Shown in pieces: positions 48,217 through 56,419 of a DNA stretch of 64,000 bases. The notes beneath the pieces are model-generated. The model did not search any database and was not told where the DNA came from. It was given only the letters and a program-made list of their open reading frames with translations. Position numbers and translations under genes: made by a program. The stretch is from JADJVL01 sp046331545 (GTDB lineage: Bacteria > Acidobacteriota > Holophagae > Holophagales > Holophagaceae): positions 3,410,001 through 3,474,000 of the forward strand of contig JAXLQR010000002.1 of NCBI GenBank assembly GCA_046331545.1. Direction: 5' to 3'. Position 1 is the first letter of the stretch, and each line of letters opens with the position of its first letter.

Positions 48217-49306
48217 GATCCAGGAACGGGCCGAGTTCACGGAGATCCGCTACGCCCAGGTCTGGGAGGACGCGGACGTGCTGGTGGCGGGCCTGGCCCT
48301 GAAGCCGGGCTATGTGGGCATCTCGATCTCGAGCGCGGGAGACAATGCGCTGGCGATGCTGGCGAAGGGGCCGTCGCGGCTGATCGCCCTGGATTTGAAT
48401 CCCGTGCAGATCGCCTGTCTCGAACTCCGGGTCGCCGCCTACCGGGAGCTGGCCCACGGCGAGCTGCTCGAACTCATGGGCTCGCGGCCGAGCCTGCGGC
48501 GAGACCAGCTCTACAAGCGCTGCCGGAGCCAGCTCTCGAATGACGTGCGGAACTTCTGGGACGGAAAGTCCGAGGTGATCGCGAACGGCATCGGCACCGG
48601 CGGGAAGTTCGAGCGCTACTTCCGCCTCTTCAAGGACCGCATCATCCCGCTCATCCATTCGAAGAAGACCGTGGACGCGCTGCTGGCACCCAAGGATCTC
48701 GAAGCAAGGCGACGCTTCTACGACGACCGCTGGAACACCTGGCGCTGGAGAATGCTCTTCAAGCTCTTCTTCTCCCGCTTCGTCATGGGCCGCATGGGCC
48801 GGGACCCGGAGTTCTTCGCCTACGTCGAAGGCTCCGTCGCCGACCGGATCCTCGCCCGCACGAAGCACGCCCTGACGGAGCTGGACACAGCGGCGAATCC
48901 TTACCTGCACTGGATCCTGAAGGGGACGCACGGCGAGGCACTGCCCATGGCCTTGCGGGAGGAGCACTTCGACGCCATCCGGGCCAACCTCGGTGCGCTG
49001 GAGTGGCGCGTGGCGCCGCTGGAGGACGCGCTGGACGAGCTCGGCAAGGGCGCCGTGGACGCCTTCAATCTCAGCGACATCTTCGAGTACATGGGCATGG
49101 AGCCCTTCGAGGCGCTGCTGAATCGACTGGCGGATTCAGGGAAGCCCGGCGCGCGCCTCGCGTACTGGAACATGTTGGCGCCGCGGCGGCGGCCGGAGAG
49201 CTTGGCTATGCGGCTGCGGCCCGTCGAACCCGAGGCATCGGACCTGTTCAAGCGGGACAAGGCTTGGTTCTACTCGGCGTTCGTGGTGGAGGAGGTGCTG
49301 GGATGA
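48206..49306 (+). CDS. DUF3419 protein, BtaA-like aminocarboxypropyl transferase
   Basis: A 366-residue protein of DUF3419, the family of BtaA. BtaA moves the 3-amino-3-carboxypropyl group of SAM onto diacylglycerol in betaine-lipid synthesis. 'EIRYAQVWEDADVLVAGLAL' at the start and 'ISISSAGDNALAMLAKGPSR' with 'ALDLNPVQIACLELRVAA' are the SAM-binding blocks. 'FNLSDIFEYMGMEPFEALL' near 288 and 'GARLAYWNMLAPRRRP' near 313 complete the pattern. No BtaB N-methyltransferase is in the window, so a canonical DGTS pathway is not shown. The acceptor could be the product of neighbouring genes. It overlaps the previous gene by 11 bases. Confidence 0.87.
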   Translation: MPSEIQERAEFTEIRYAQVWEDADVLVAGLALKPGYVGISISSAGDNALAMLAKGPSRLIALDLNPVQIACLELRVAAYRELAHGELLELMGSRPSLRRDQLYKRCRSQLSNDVRNFWDGKSEVIANGIGTGGKFERYFRLFKDRIIPLIHSKKTVDALLAPKDLEARRRFYDDRWNTWRWRMLFKLFFSRFVMGRMGRDPEFFAYVEGSVADRILARTKHALTELDTAANPYLHWILKGTHGEALPMALREEHFDAIRANLGALEWRVAPLEDALDELGKGAVDAFNLSDIFEYMGMEPFEALLNRLADSGKPGARLAYWNMLAPRRRPESLAMRLRPVEPEASDLFKRDKAWFYSAFVVEEVLG

Positions 49307-50640
49307 ACCCCCTCCTCGGCATCGCCCTCGTCCTCGCCGCCCTCGGCCTCCTCATCGGCACGGTGAAGCTGGCCGGCCGCTCGGGGGCGCTGTCGCCGGA
49401 GTGGTCGCGGAAGCTGGTCCACATGGGCATGGGCTTCGTGACGCTGGCCTTCCCGTGGATCTTCACGTCGGCGTGGCCGGTCTTCGCGCTGTGCGGGCTG
49501 GCGGTGGGATCGTTGGCGGCGGTGCGGTGGTGGTCGCCGGCCAAGGCCGTCGGCGGCGGCGTGCTGGATGGGGTGAAGCGGCGGTCGTTCGGGGAGTTCT
49601 ACTTCCCGATTGCCGTCTCGATCATCTTTGCGCTGACGCTTGGTTCGCCCGTCCGCTACATGATCCCGGTCCTGGTGCTCACCCTCGCGGATGCCGTCGC
49701 CGCGCTGGTGGGCACGAAGTACGGGCAGTCGCCCTACACGACCAAGGAGGGCCGCAAGAGCTGGGAGGGGTCGCTGGCCTTCTTCCTCGTGGGCTTCTTC
49801 TCGGTGCACGTGCCCCTGCTGCTGTGGACCTCCACGGGCCGCGCGGAATCCCTGCTCATCGCCATGACGCTGGCTCTCGTGGTCATGCTCTTCGAGGCCA
49901 TCGCGTGGGAGGGGCTGGACAACGTCTTCATCCCGCTGGGCACCCACTTCCTCCTGGGCATTTACCTCGTGCTGGACGTGAAGGCCCTGGTGGCGCGCTT
50001 CCTGGTGACCCTCGGCCTCGTCCTGTTCACCCTGGCCTGGCGCAGGCGGACCACCCTGGATGACGCCGGCCTCATGGGCGCGGCGCTGGCGGGCTACGCC
50101 TTCTACGCCCTGGGCGGCTGGGCCTGGCTGCTGCCGCCCCTGGCCTTCTTCCTCCTGTTCCCGGTGCTCAACCCCGGCAGCCACGGCGTCCACCACCACG
50201 ACATCAACGCCGTGCTAGGCACCGCGGGGCCTGGCGTGCTCTGGCTCATCCTCCACCGGCTGGACGTGAAGGGGCACCACCTCGTGCCCTTCGCCGCCTG
50301 CTATGCGGCGCACCTGGCCATCGTGGCGTTCACCCATCGCGCCTGGAAGGATCCTGAACGCGGCCTGCCGGGCCTGGCGCTCGTCGGCATCGGCCTCGGC
50401 TGGCTCGGCATCGGCACCGTGATGCTCATCAAGGACCTGGCCCTCCGGGCCACGCCCATGGCCATGCTCGCCACCCAGGCCATGCTCTTCGCCGGCGCGG
50501 CCGTGGGCGCCCTGGCCTTCGCCCTCTGGCAGCCGGGCCTGCGGGACTGCCCCGCCGACGGCGCGCGCTGGGCGCGCCAGGCCTGCTGCGGCGTGCTGGG
50601 CTCGGCGGCGGCCTACCTGGGAGTGCTGCGATGGCTGTGA
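49303..50640 (+). CDS. Prenol kinase fusion: dolichol/phytol kinase-like plus DUF92-like
   Basis: A 445-residue membrane protein. The N-terminal half is like phytol/dolichol kinase (VTE5, SEC59): 'WSRKLVHMGMGFVTLAFPW' near 34 and 'VLTLADAVAALVGTKYG' with 'KSWEGSLAFFLVGFF' near 125-160. These enzymes phosphorylate a prenol with CTP. From about 245 a second unit reads 'TTLDDAGLMGAALAGYAFYALGGWAWLLPPLAFF', close to DUF92 (VTE6), which adds the second phosphate. One protein might thus make a prenyl diphosphate for the UbiA enzyme. The DUF92 resemblance is weaker. ATGA overlap upstream, ten-base overlap downstream. Confidence 0.82.
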   Translation: MNPLLGIALVLAALGLLIGTVKLAGRSGALSPEWSRKLVHMGMGFVTLAFPWIFTSAWPVFALCGLAVGSLAAVRWWSPAKAVGGGVLDGVKRRSFGEFYFPIAVSIIFALTLGSPVRYMIPVLVLTLADAVAALVGTKYGQSPYTTKEGRKSWEGSLAFFLVGFFSVHVPLLLWTSTGRAESLLIAMTLALVVMLFEAIAWEGLDNVFIPLGTHFLLGIYLVLDVKALVARFLVTLGLVLFTLAWRRRTTLDDAGLMGAALAGYAFYALGGWAWLLPPLAFFLLFPVLNPGSHGVHHHDINAVLGTAGPGVLWLILHRLDVKGHHLVPFAACYAAHLAIVAFTHRAWKDPERGLPGLALVGIGLGWLGIGTVMLIKDLALRATPMAMLATQAMLFAGAAVGALAFALWQPGLRDCPADGARWARQACCGVLGSAAAYLGVLRWL

Positions 50641-51272
50641 ACGGGCGCATCCCCTGGGGCCGCAACGCGGCGTCCCTGCTGCCGCTGACGGCCTTCCTCT
50701 ACGTGGGCTACCAGCTGAGCAACCGCATCCATGTCCTGGAGCCGCGGGAACTGCCGATGACGGGCCTGGACCGGGCCATCCCCTTCCTGCTCTGGACCGT
50801 GTGGCCCTACTTCCTGCTGGTGCTCCTGCTCTTCCTGCCCCTCGGCATCCGCGACCGCGCCCTCTACCGCCGGGCGCTCTGGGCCTTCACCTTCGCGGTG
50901 ACCATCAACATCGTGGTGTGGATGGTCTGGCCCACGGTCTATCCGAGGCCGCCGAAGCCGGAGGATCCGGGGCTCACGGGCTTCGCGTACCGGTGGCTGG
51001 TGAGCATCGACACGCCGGCCAACTGCCTGCCGTCGGGCCACATCACGTCGCCGGTGGTGGGCTGCTGGGCCCTGAGCCGGGAACACCCGAGGCACCGGAT
51101 CTGGATCTGGCCCACGCTGCTGCTGCTGAGCCTCACCATCCTGACCACCAAGCAGCACTACGTCTGGGACCTGCCGGCCGGGGTGCTGAGCGCGTGCCTG
51201 GGGATCCTGCTCAGCGGGTGGGTGGCGGCGCCGAGCGGGGTGGCGGAGTTCGAGGCGGAGGGTGAGGGGTGA
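50631..51272 (+). CDS. PAP2-superfamily lipid phosphatase
   Basis: A 213-residue membrane phosphatase with five or six helices. 'NCLPSGHITSPVVGCWALSRE' (near 131) is the second PAP2 motif with its histidine, and 'LTTKQHYVWDLPAGVLSA' (near 166) is the third. The first motif is weak ('YPRPPKPEDPG'), as in the Aur1/inositol-phosphotransfer-like branch. It may remove or transfer a phosphate on a polyprenyl or lipid carrier. It is the last gene of the ten-kilobase set. After it comes a 500-base gene-free stretch with palindromes. Confidence 0.88.
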   Translation: MAVNGRIPWGRNAASLLPLTAFLYVGYQLSNRIHVLEPRELPMTGLDRAIPFLLWTVWPYFLLVLLLFLPLGIRDRALYRRALWAFTFAVTINIVVWMVWPTVYPRPPKPEDPGLTGFAYRWLVSIDTPANCLPSGHITSPVVGCWALSREHPRHRIWIWPTLLLLSLTILTTKQHYVWDLPAGVLSACLGILLSGWVAAPSGVAEFEAEGEG

Positions 51273-51375
51273 GGGGAAGGCTTGGGCCGGGACGAGACTG
51301 AACGGCCTCCACGGATCTCAAGCGACCCACGCCGCGTCTTTCATCGGCACCCTGCAGTTGACAAGCGCACCCGAG

Positions 51376-51408
51376 TTCATCGCGAGGGCGCCTTCCCCTC
51401 GCGATGAA
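51376..51408. repeat. REP-like palindrome, copy 1
   Basis: TTCATCGCGAGGG, seven-base loop CGCCTTC, CCCTCGCGATGAA: a perfect 13-base stem. Read on the minus strand the loop is GAAGGCG, close to the GAAGGGCG of copy 2. The stem sequence is unrelated to copy 2, although the size is identical. Confidence 0.75.
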
Positions 51409-51416
51409 CGCGGGTG

Positions 51417-51441
51417 CCAGAGCGCGCAGCGCTCGGTGGCC
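51417..51441 (+). repeat. 25-base inverted repeat, left copy
   Basis: It begins CCAGAGCGCGCAGCGC and matches the reverse complement of 51576-51600 over all 25 bases. It contains its own small palindrome (AGCGCGCAGCGCT). It borders palindrome copy 1 by eight bases. Confidence 0.85.
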
Positions 51442-51575
51442 CTGGAGGCCGGGAACAATCCTTCCGAGCCGCCACGCCTTCCCTCCCGTGCCGCCCTTCC
51501 ATCTGATTCGGCCAGGGCGTCCGGTCAGGAGAGGATGAGTTCGTCCAGTCTCCGACACCCGTGCCTGGCGGATTG

Positions 51576-51600
51576 GGCCACCGAGCGCTGCGCGCTCTGG
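51576..51600 (-). repeat. 25-base inverted repeat, right copy
   Basis: Exact reverse complement of 51417-51441. It is followed after eight bases by palindrome copy 2, the mirror image of the arrangement on the left. Confidence 0.85.
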
Positions 51601-51608
51601 TACCTCGG

Positions 51609-51641
51609 TCTGCGTGCGCCGAAGGGCGCGGCGCACGCAGA
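51609..51641. repeat. REP-like palindrome, copy 2
   Basis: TCTGCGTGCGCCG, loop AAGGGCG, CGGCGCACGCAGA: a perfect 13-base stem with a seven-base loop. The loop is identical to that at 35677-35683. Confidence 0.75.
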
Positions 51642-51656
51642 TCGAGGCACTCCTGG

Positions 51657-51686
51657 AAGGTCAAGGTCAAGGTCAAGGGCAAAGTC
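51657..51686 (+). repeat. Hexamer tandem repeat
   Basis: Three AAGGTC units are followed by AAGGGC and AAAGTC. It is directly downstream of palindrome copy 2. It may be a remnant of replication slippage. Confidence 0.65.
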
Positions 51687-51761
51687 CACTGCAAGTTTGA
51701 CACCTCGTCCCTGTCCTGGGCTTCGCTCCCACATGCCCACACGAGCTCCGTCCGCCTGCGG

Positions 51762-51767
51762 GATAAT
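51762..51767 (+). promoter_or_regulatory. Putative -10 element of uvrB, leaderless
   Basis: GATAAT ends six bases before ATG 51774, and there is no Shine-Dalgarno. The spacing places transcription start at the ATG. No LexA-box-like palindrome is seen. Confidence 0.45.
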
Positions 51768-51773
51768 CCTCCC

Positions 51774-53810
51774 ATGCCGATCCACAAGCCCTTCGTCCTC
51801 CACGCGCCCTACGAGCCCGCTGGCGACCAGCCCGAAGCCATCGCCCAGCTGGTCGCCGGCGTCGAGGCCGGGGAGCGGTGCCAGACGCTGCTGGGCGTCA
51901 CGGGTTCCGGGAAGACCTACACCATGGCGGCCACCATCGCGCGGCTGAACCGGCCGGCGCTGATCTTCGCGCCCAACAAGACCCTGGCGGCGCAGCTCTT
52001 CTCGGAGTTCAAGCAGTTCTTCCCGGAGAACGCCGTCGAGTACTTCGTCAGCTACTACGACTACTACCAGCCCGAGGCCTACGTGCCGGAGCGGGACCTC
52101 TTCATCGACAAGGACGCCAAGATCAACGAGGAGCTGGAGAAGCTGCGGCTCTCGGCCACGCGCAACCTGCTGGAGCGCCGGGACACGCTGGTCATCGCCT
52201 CGGTCAGCTGCATCTACGGCCTGGGCGATCCCAGCTCCTACCTCAACCTCAGCGTCACGCTCCGGGTGGGCGGCACGAAGGACCGGGCCATGCTGCTGCG
52301 GGACCTCGTCGCCATCCAGTACACCCGCAACCAGATGAGCTTCGAGCCCGGCGTCTTCCGCGTGCGCGGCGACGTCATCGAGGTCTACCCCGCCTACGAG
52401 GACCTGGCCTACCGCATCGAGCTCTTCGGCGACGAGGTGGAGCGCCTCTCCAAGATCGATCCGCTGCGGGGCACGGTGGTGGAGAAGCTGGAGACGCTCA
52501 CCATCTGGCCCAAGACCCACTACGTCACGCCGGAGGACAAGCTCAAGCAGGCCATCCGCCAGATCAAGGAGGAGCTGGAGGATCGCGAGAACGTCCTCCG
52601 GGCCGACAACAAGATCGTCGAGCTGCAGCGCCTCCACCAGCGCACCATCTACGACGTGGAGATGCTCAAGGAGATGGGCATGTGCTCGGGCATCGAGAAC
52701 TACTCGCGCTTCCTCGACGGCCGCGCGCCCGGAGAGCCGCCCCACACCCTCATCGACTACTTCCCCGACGACTTCGTGCTCTTCATGGACGAGAGCCACG
52801 TGGCCACGGGCCAGCTCCACGGCATGTACAACGGGGACCGCAGCCGCAAGACGACGCTGGTGGACTACGGCTTCCGCCTGCCCTCGGCCCTGGACAACCG
52901 GCCCCTGAAGTTCGAGGAGTTCGAGGCGCGGGTGAAGCAGGTGGTCTACGTCAGCGCCACGCCCGGGGACTACGAGCTGCAGCAGAGCGGCGGCGTGGTG
53001 GTGGAGCAGGTGGTGCGGCCCACGGGCCTGGTGGACCCCATCGTCGAGGTGCGCCCCGTGGGCTCCCAGGTGGACGACCTGCTGGGGGAGATCCGGAAGG
53101 TGGTGGCCCGGGACGAGCGGGTCCTCGTCACCGTGCTCACCAAGAAGCTCGCCGAGCAGCTCACCGCCTACTACCAGGAGGTGGGCGTGAAGTGCCAGTA
53201 CCTCCACAGCGAGATCGACACCCTGGAGCGCGTGGAGCTGCTGAAGGGCCTGCGCCGGGGCGACTTCGACGTGCTGGTGGGCATCAACCTCCTGCGGGAG
53301 GGCCTGGACCTGCCGGAAGTGAGCCTCGTGGCCATCCTGGACGCCGACAAGGAGGGCTTCCTCCGCAACACGCGCTCCCTCATCCAGACCATCGGCCGCG
53401 CCGCCCGGAACGTGAACGGCAAGGCCCTCTGCTACGCCGACGTCATGACCGGATCGCTCAGGGCCGCCATCGACGAGACCGAGCGCCGCCGGCGCAAGCA
53501 GCTCGCCTACAACGCCGAGCACGGCATCACGCCGGAGACCGTGAAGCGCAACCTGGACGACGTCATGGGCGAGGCCCTGGCCCGGGAGTTCATCACCGTG
53601 CCCCGGGAACAGGCCGCCGAGGACCCCATCCTCTACCTCGACGACAAGGGCTTCGAGAAGGAGGTCGCCAAGCTGGAGAAGAGGATGCGCGACCTCGCCG
53701 GCCAGATGAAGTTCGAGGAGGCCGCCCAGATCCGCGACCACGTGCAGCGGTTGAGAAGGGAGCGGATGACGGACGTGTTCGGGGCCGTGCCGGCGACGGG
53801 GCCGGCCTAG
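51774..53810 (+). CDS. uvrB: UvrABC excision nuclease subunit B
   Basis: DNA-damage recognition helicase of nucleotide excision repair. The 678-residue protein has the P-loop 'LLGVTGSGKTYTMA' near 38, the beta-hairpin 'VEYFVSYYDYYQPEAYVP' near 87, 'LFMDESHVATGQLHGMYNGD' (motif II) near 337, and 'VGINLLREGLDLPEVSLVAI' plus 'QTIGRAARN' (motifs V and VI). The C-terminal UVR motif, 'LEKRMRDLAGQMKFEEAAQI', binds UvrC. Length and motifs are complete. It converges on the kinase array with eight bases between stops. Confidence 0.98.
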   Translation: MPIHKPFVLHAPYEPAGDQPEAIAQLVAGVEAGERCQTLLGVTGSGKTYTMAATIARLNRPALIFAPNKTLAAQLFSEFKQFFPENAVEYFVSYYDYYQPEAYVPERDLFIDKDAKINEELEKLRLSATRNLLERRDTLVIASVSCIYGLGDPSSYLNLSVTLRVGGTKDRAMLLRDLVAIQYTRNQMSFEPGVFRVRGDVIEVYPAYEDLAYRIELFGDEVERLSKIDPLRGTVVEKLETLTIWPKTHYVTPEDKLKQAIRQIKEELEDRENVLRADNKIVELQRLHQRTIYDVEMLKEMGMCSGIENYSRFLDGRAPGEPPHTLIDYFPDDFVLFMDESHVATGQLHGMYNGDRSRKTTLVDYGFRLPSALDNRPLKFEEFEARVKQVVYVSATPGDYELQQSGGVVVEQVVRPTGLVDPIVEVRPVGSQVDDLLGEIRKVVARDERVLVTVLTKKLAEQLTAYYQEVGVKCQYLHSEIDTLERVELLKGLRRGDFDVLVGINLLREGLDLPEVSLVAILDADKEGFLRNTRSLIQTIGRAARNVNGKALCYADVMTGSLRAAIDETERRRRKQLAYNAEHGITPETVKRNLDDVMGEALAREFITVPREQAAEDPILYLDDKGFEKEVAKLEKRMRDLAGQMKFEEAAQIRDHVQRLRRERMTDVFGAVPATGPA

Positions 53811-53818
53811 GGGAAGCC

Positions 53819-56419
53819 CTACCGCAAGCCTTCCACCACGTACAGGCTCGAGCGGTTCCGCTGCACTTCGAGTGCCGCGGCCTTTCCATCCCGGTCGAGA
53901 CACACCCACCCCAGGCCGTCCAGGGCGGTGTCCGGGGGTGCGAGGGTGCGCAGTTCCGTGCGGTGCCCCGTGGCCAGGTCCAGCCGAGTGATCGGCAGGG
54001 GAGCATGCCCCGAGGCGGCCAGGAGGAGGGCCTTGCCGTCCCGGCTCCACTGGGCCGGGTCGTCACCCTTCTGGAGGAACGGAACCGGGACCGCGGGGCC
54101 GACTTCCTGCAGCGGCAGGATCCGGTGGCCCCTCCCCACGCACCCGAACAGCAGCCGGGTGTGGTCCGGGCTGAGGAGGAAGCGGACGCCCAGCTGGTCG
54201 GCGCATTCGGGCGTCTCCCCGAGGTCCCGCACCATCGCCCCCTCGAACGTCCTCAACACCATGCGCGGCGCGGCGCCACGGGGGAACTCGCAGAGCAGCA
54301 GCGAGGCGCCGAGGACGGCCAGGGGCATCGGGAACCGCCCCTTCTCCTCGAGAAAGGAGGCTTCCGCGCGTCCGTCCTGGGGGCGGATGTGGACACGGAT
54401 TCCCGCCTTCTCGACGCTGCAGCTCAGCACCTCCCCGGAGTCCGGGGAAATCGTGATCCAGCGGCTGTCGGGCTGCGGCTTGGGGCCAGGGCCGGAGGGG
54501 TCGACATTGTGCAGGAACATGAAGAACGGCCGGTCCTTGTCGAGGGGGTCCTCGTAGGACATGGCCTGCCGGCCGTCCGTGGAGAGCGTGAGCAGGCTGC
54601 ACCACTTGTACTTGCCGATCTCCCGGAACGGTTCTGAAGGACCCGGCTGCACCAGCACGCTTTTGCGGAGCACGCCATGGGTCAGCAGGACCCTGCCGTC
54701 CGCGGCGATGTCCTCGAGGCGGATGTCATCGGGGATGGCGCTCACCACCCGGACCCGGCCCTTGAGATCCACAGCGCGGAGGTTCCCCTCCGGATCGCTG
54801 AAGGTGGTGAACCAGATCTCCTGGCCTCCGGGATGCCAGCAGAGGCCGCCCAGGGAGATGACCATGCCCGTGAGGGCCCTCGCCTTTCCGGACTTGAGGT
54901 CGAGCAGCGTGACCCGGCCTTGGGAAGTCCCTGGCTCCATGCGCAGAAACGCGATGCTCTGGCCGTCCGGGGAGAATCGAGGATTCTGGTAGCTCCATTC
55001 TCCCTGTTCGAGCACGGTGCCCGGGGGGCACTCCAGCCGGTTATTCCGCTCCTCGGCCCTGACCAGCAGCATCCGCGATCCGTCCGGAGCCCAGTCCGCC
55101 GCCAGGATGTTCGACTCCGAAAGCACCGGCGAGCCCCCGGCGAGCTGGCCGATGGCCAAGGTACCGGACGTGTCGTAGGTGCGAGAGGGGGCCCTGAGCA
55201 CCCTCTGCGCGGTGGCCACCTCGTCCCTCGGAGAAACAGCCAGGAGCTTCGCCCCTGGCTGATCCAGGGAGCGGGCCTCGGTGCTGCCCGCGCGGGTGGA
55301 ATAGACGCCAGGCTGCGCCCCGGTCCACCAGGCCGAGAACAGAATCGTCTGGCCGTCCCGCGCGAATCGGGCCGCCTCCACCTTGCCGCTCTCGAAGGTC
55401 AGGCGATGGAAGACCGGAACGGCGGGCTTCCGGCGGAACGACAGGCCCACGCCCGTTCCGAGGAGGAGGCAGCCCAGGAGGCCTGCCAGGGCCCAGACCA
55501 TGGAAACCCGCGGGCCGCGCCTGCCGCCCAGGTGGGCCAGCGGCTGGCTCAGGCTGGATTGGGTGAGCGTCTCCAGGGCGAAGCCCAGGTCCCGGGCGGA
55601 TTGGAAGCGCTGGGTAGGGTCCTTCTGCAGGCAGTGATCCAGGATCTGGGCCGCGGCCGGAGGCACACCCAGCGCCGGATCCAGCGTCGGCGGTTCCTGG
55701 GTGAGGATGGCGTTGAGGGTCTCGATGGCCGAGCTGCCCGAGAAGGGCCGCTGCCCCGTGAGCATCTCCCACAGCACCACGCCGAAGGCGAAGAGGTCCG
55801 AGCGCGCGTCCACCGCATGGCCTCGGATCTGCTCGGGGCTCATGTAGCCCACGGTGCCGAGCACCACGCCCTCCTGGGTTTTCGGGCCGGAGTCGAGGGC
55901 CCGGGTGGGCTGGTCGGGATCGCTGGGCAGGAGGGGCGCGTCGGCGACCTTGGCGAGGCCGAAGTCGAGGATCTTGAGGCGGCCGTCCTTCGTGACCCAC
56001 AGGTTGTCGGGCTTGAGGTCCCGGTGGACGATCCCCTTCTCGTGGGCCGCGGCCAGGCCGGCGGCCATCTGGCGGGCCAGATCGAGGGCCTTGCGGGCGG
56101 GCAGGGGGCCCTGGGCAAGGCGGCTGCGCAGGGTCTCGCCCTCGAGCAGCTCCATCACCGCGAAGGCGGTGTCGCCCTCGTGGCCGATGTCGAAGAGGCC
56201 GGTGATGTTCGGGTGGTTCAGGGCCGCCACCGCCCTGGCCTCGCGCTCGAAGCGGGCCAGGGCATCCGGGTGGGTTGCGAGGTGCTCCGGCAGCACCTTG
56301 ATGGCCACGAGGCGGTCGAGGCGCGCGTCCTTGGCCTTCCACACCTCGCCCATGCCGCCCGCGCCCAGGGGGGCGAGGAGCTCGTAGGGACCGAGCCTGG
56401 CTCCGGGCTGGAGGGTCAT
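53819..56419 (-). CDS. Serine/threonine protein kinase with TolB/WD40-like C-terminus (kinase 1)
   Basis: An 866-residue receptor-like kinase. The PknB-type domain (about 11-275) has the glycine loop at 19-26 ('GAGGMGEV'), K41, 'VHRDLKPDNLWV' (D134), 'LDFGLA' and 'GTVGYMSPEQIRG'. One membrane helix lies near 306-330. The outer part (340-866) repeats 'FSPDGQSIAFLR', 'WHPGGQEIWFTTF' and similar strands typical of TolB/WD40 propellers. It probably senses an external or periplasmic ligand. Its ATG overlaps the stop of kinase 2. Its propeller is the most diverged of the three. Confidence 0.93.
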   Translation of the reverse strand: MTLQPGARLGPYELLAPLGAGGMGEVWKAKDARLDRLVAIKVLPEHLATHPDALARFEREARAVAALNHPNITGLFDIGHEGDTAFAVMELLEGETLRSRLAQGPLPARKALDLARQMAAGLAAAHEKGIVHRDLKPDNLWVTKDGRLKILDFGLAKVADAPLLPSDPDQPTRALDSGPKTQEGVVLGTVGYMSPEQIRGHAVDARSDLFAFGVVLWEMLTGQRPFSGSSAIETLNAILTQEPPTLDPALGVPPAAAQILDHCLQKDPTQRFQSARDLGFALETLTQSSLSQPLAHLGGRRGPRVSMVWALAGLLGCLLLGTGVGLSFRRKPAVPVFHRLTFESGKVEAARFARDGQTILFSAWWTGAQPGVYSTRAGSTEARSLDQPGAKLLAVSPRDEVATAQRVLRAPSRTYDTSGTLAIGQLAGGSPVLSESNILAADWAPDGSRMLLVRAEERNNRLECPPGTVLEQGEWSYQNPRFSPDGQSIAFLRMEPGTSQGRVTLLDLKSGKARALTGMVISLGGLCWHPGGQEIWFTTFSDPEGNLRAVDLKGRVRVVSAIPDDIRLEDIAADGRVLLTHGVLRKSVLVQPGPSEPFREIGKYKWCSLLTLSTDGRQAMSYEDPLDKDRPFFMFLHNVDPSGPGPKPQPDSRWITISPDSGEVLSCSVEKAGIRVHIRPQDGRAEASFLEEKGRFPMPLAVLGASLLLCEFPRGAAPRMVLRTFEGAMVRDLGETPECADQLGVRFLLSPDHTRLLFGCVGRGHRILPLQEVGPAVPVPFLQKGDDPAQWSRDGKALLLAASGHAPLPITRLDLATGHRTELRTLAPPDTALDGLGWVCLDRDGKAAALEVQRNRSSLYVVEGLR

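Larger units (their letters stand above)
51273..51773. repeat. Gene-free stretch with REP-like palindromes
   Basis: No credible gene is seen here. It holds two palindromes in opposite orientation (51376-51408 and 51609-51641), each bordered by one copy of a 25-base exact inverted repeat (51417-51441 and 51576-51600), and a hexamer repeat (51657-51686). The frames open through it read as shadows of the repeats. It separates the lipid gene set from uvrB. Confidence 0.75.

Noticed and set aside
51273..51773. Small coding frames in the gap before uvrB
   Set aside because: They are explained by the inverted repeats and palindromes. They lack a ribosome site and are not gene-like in composition.
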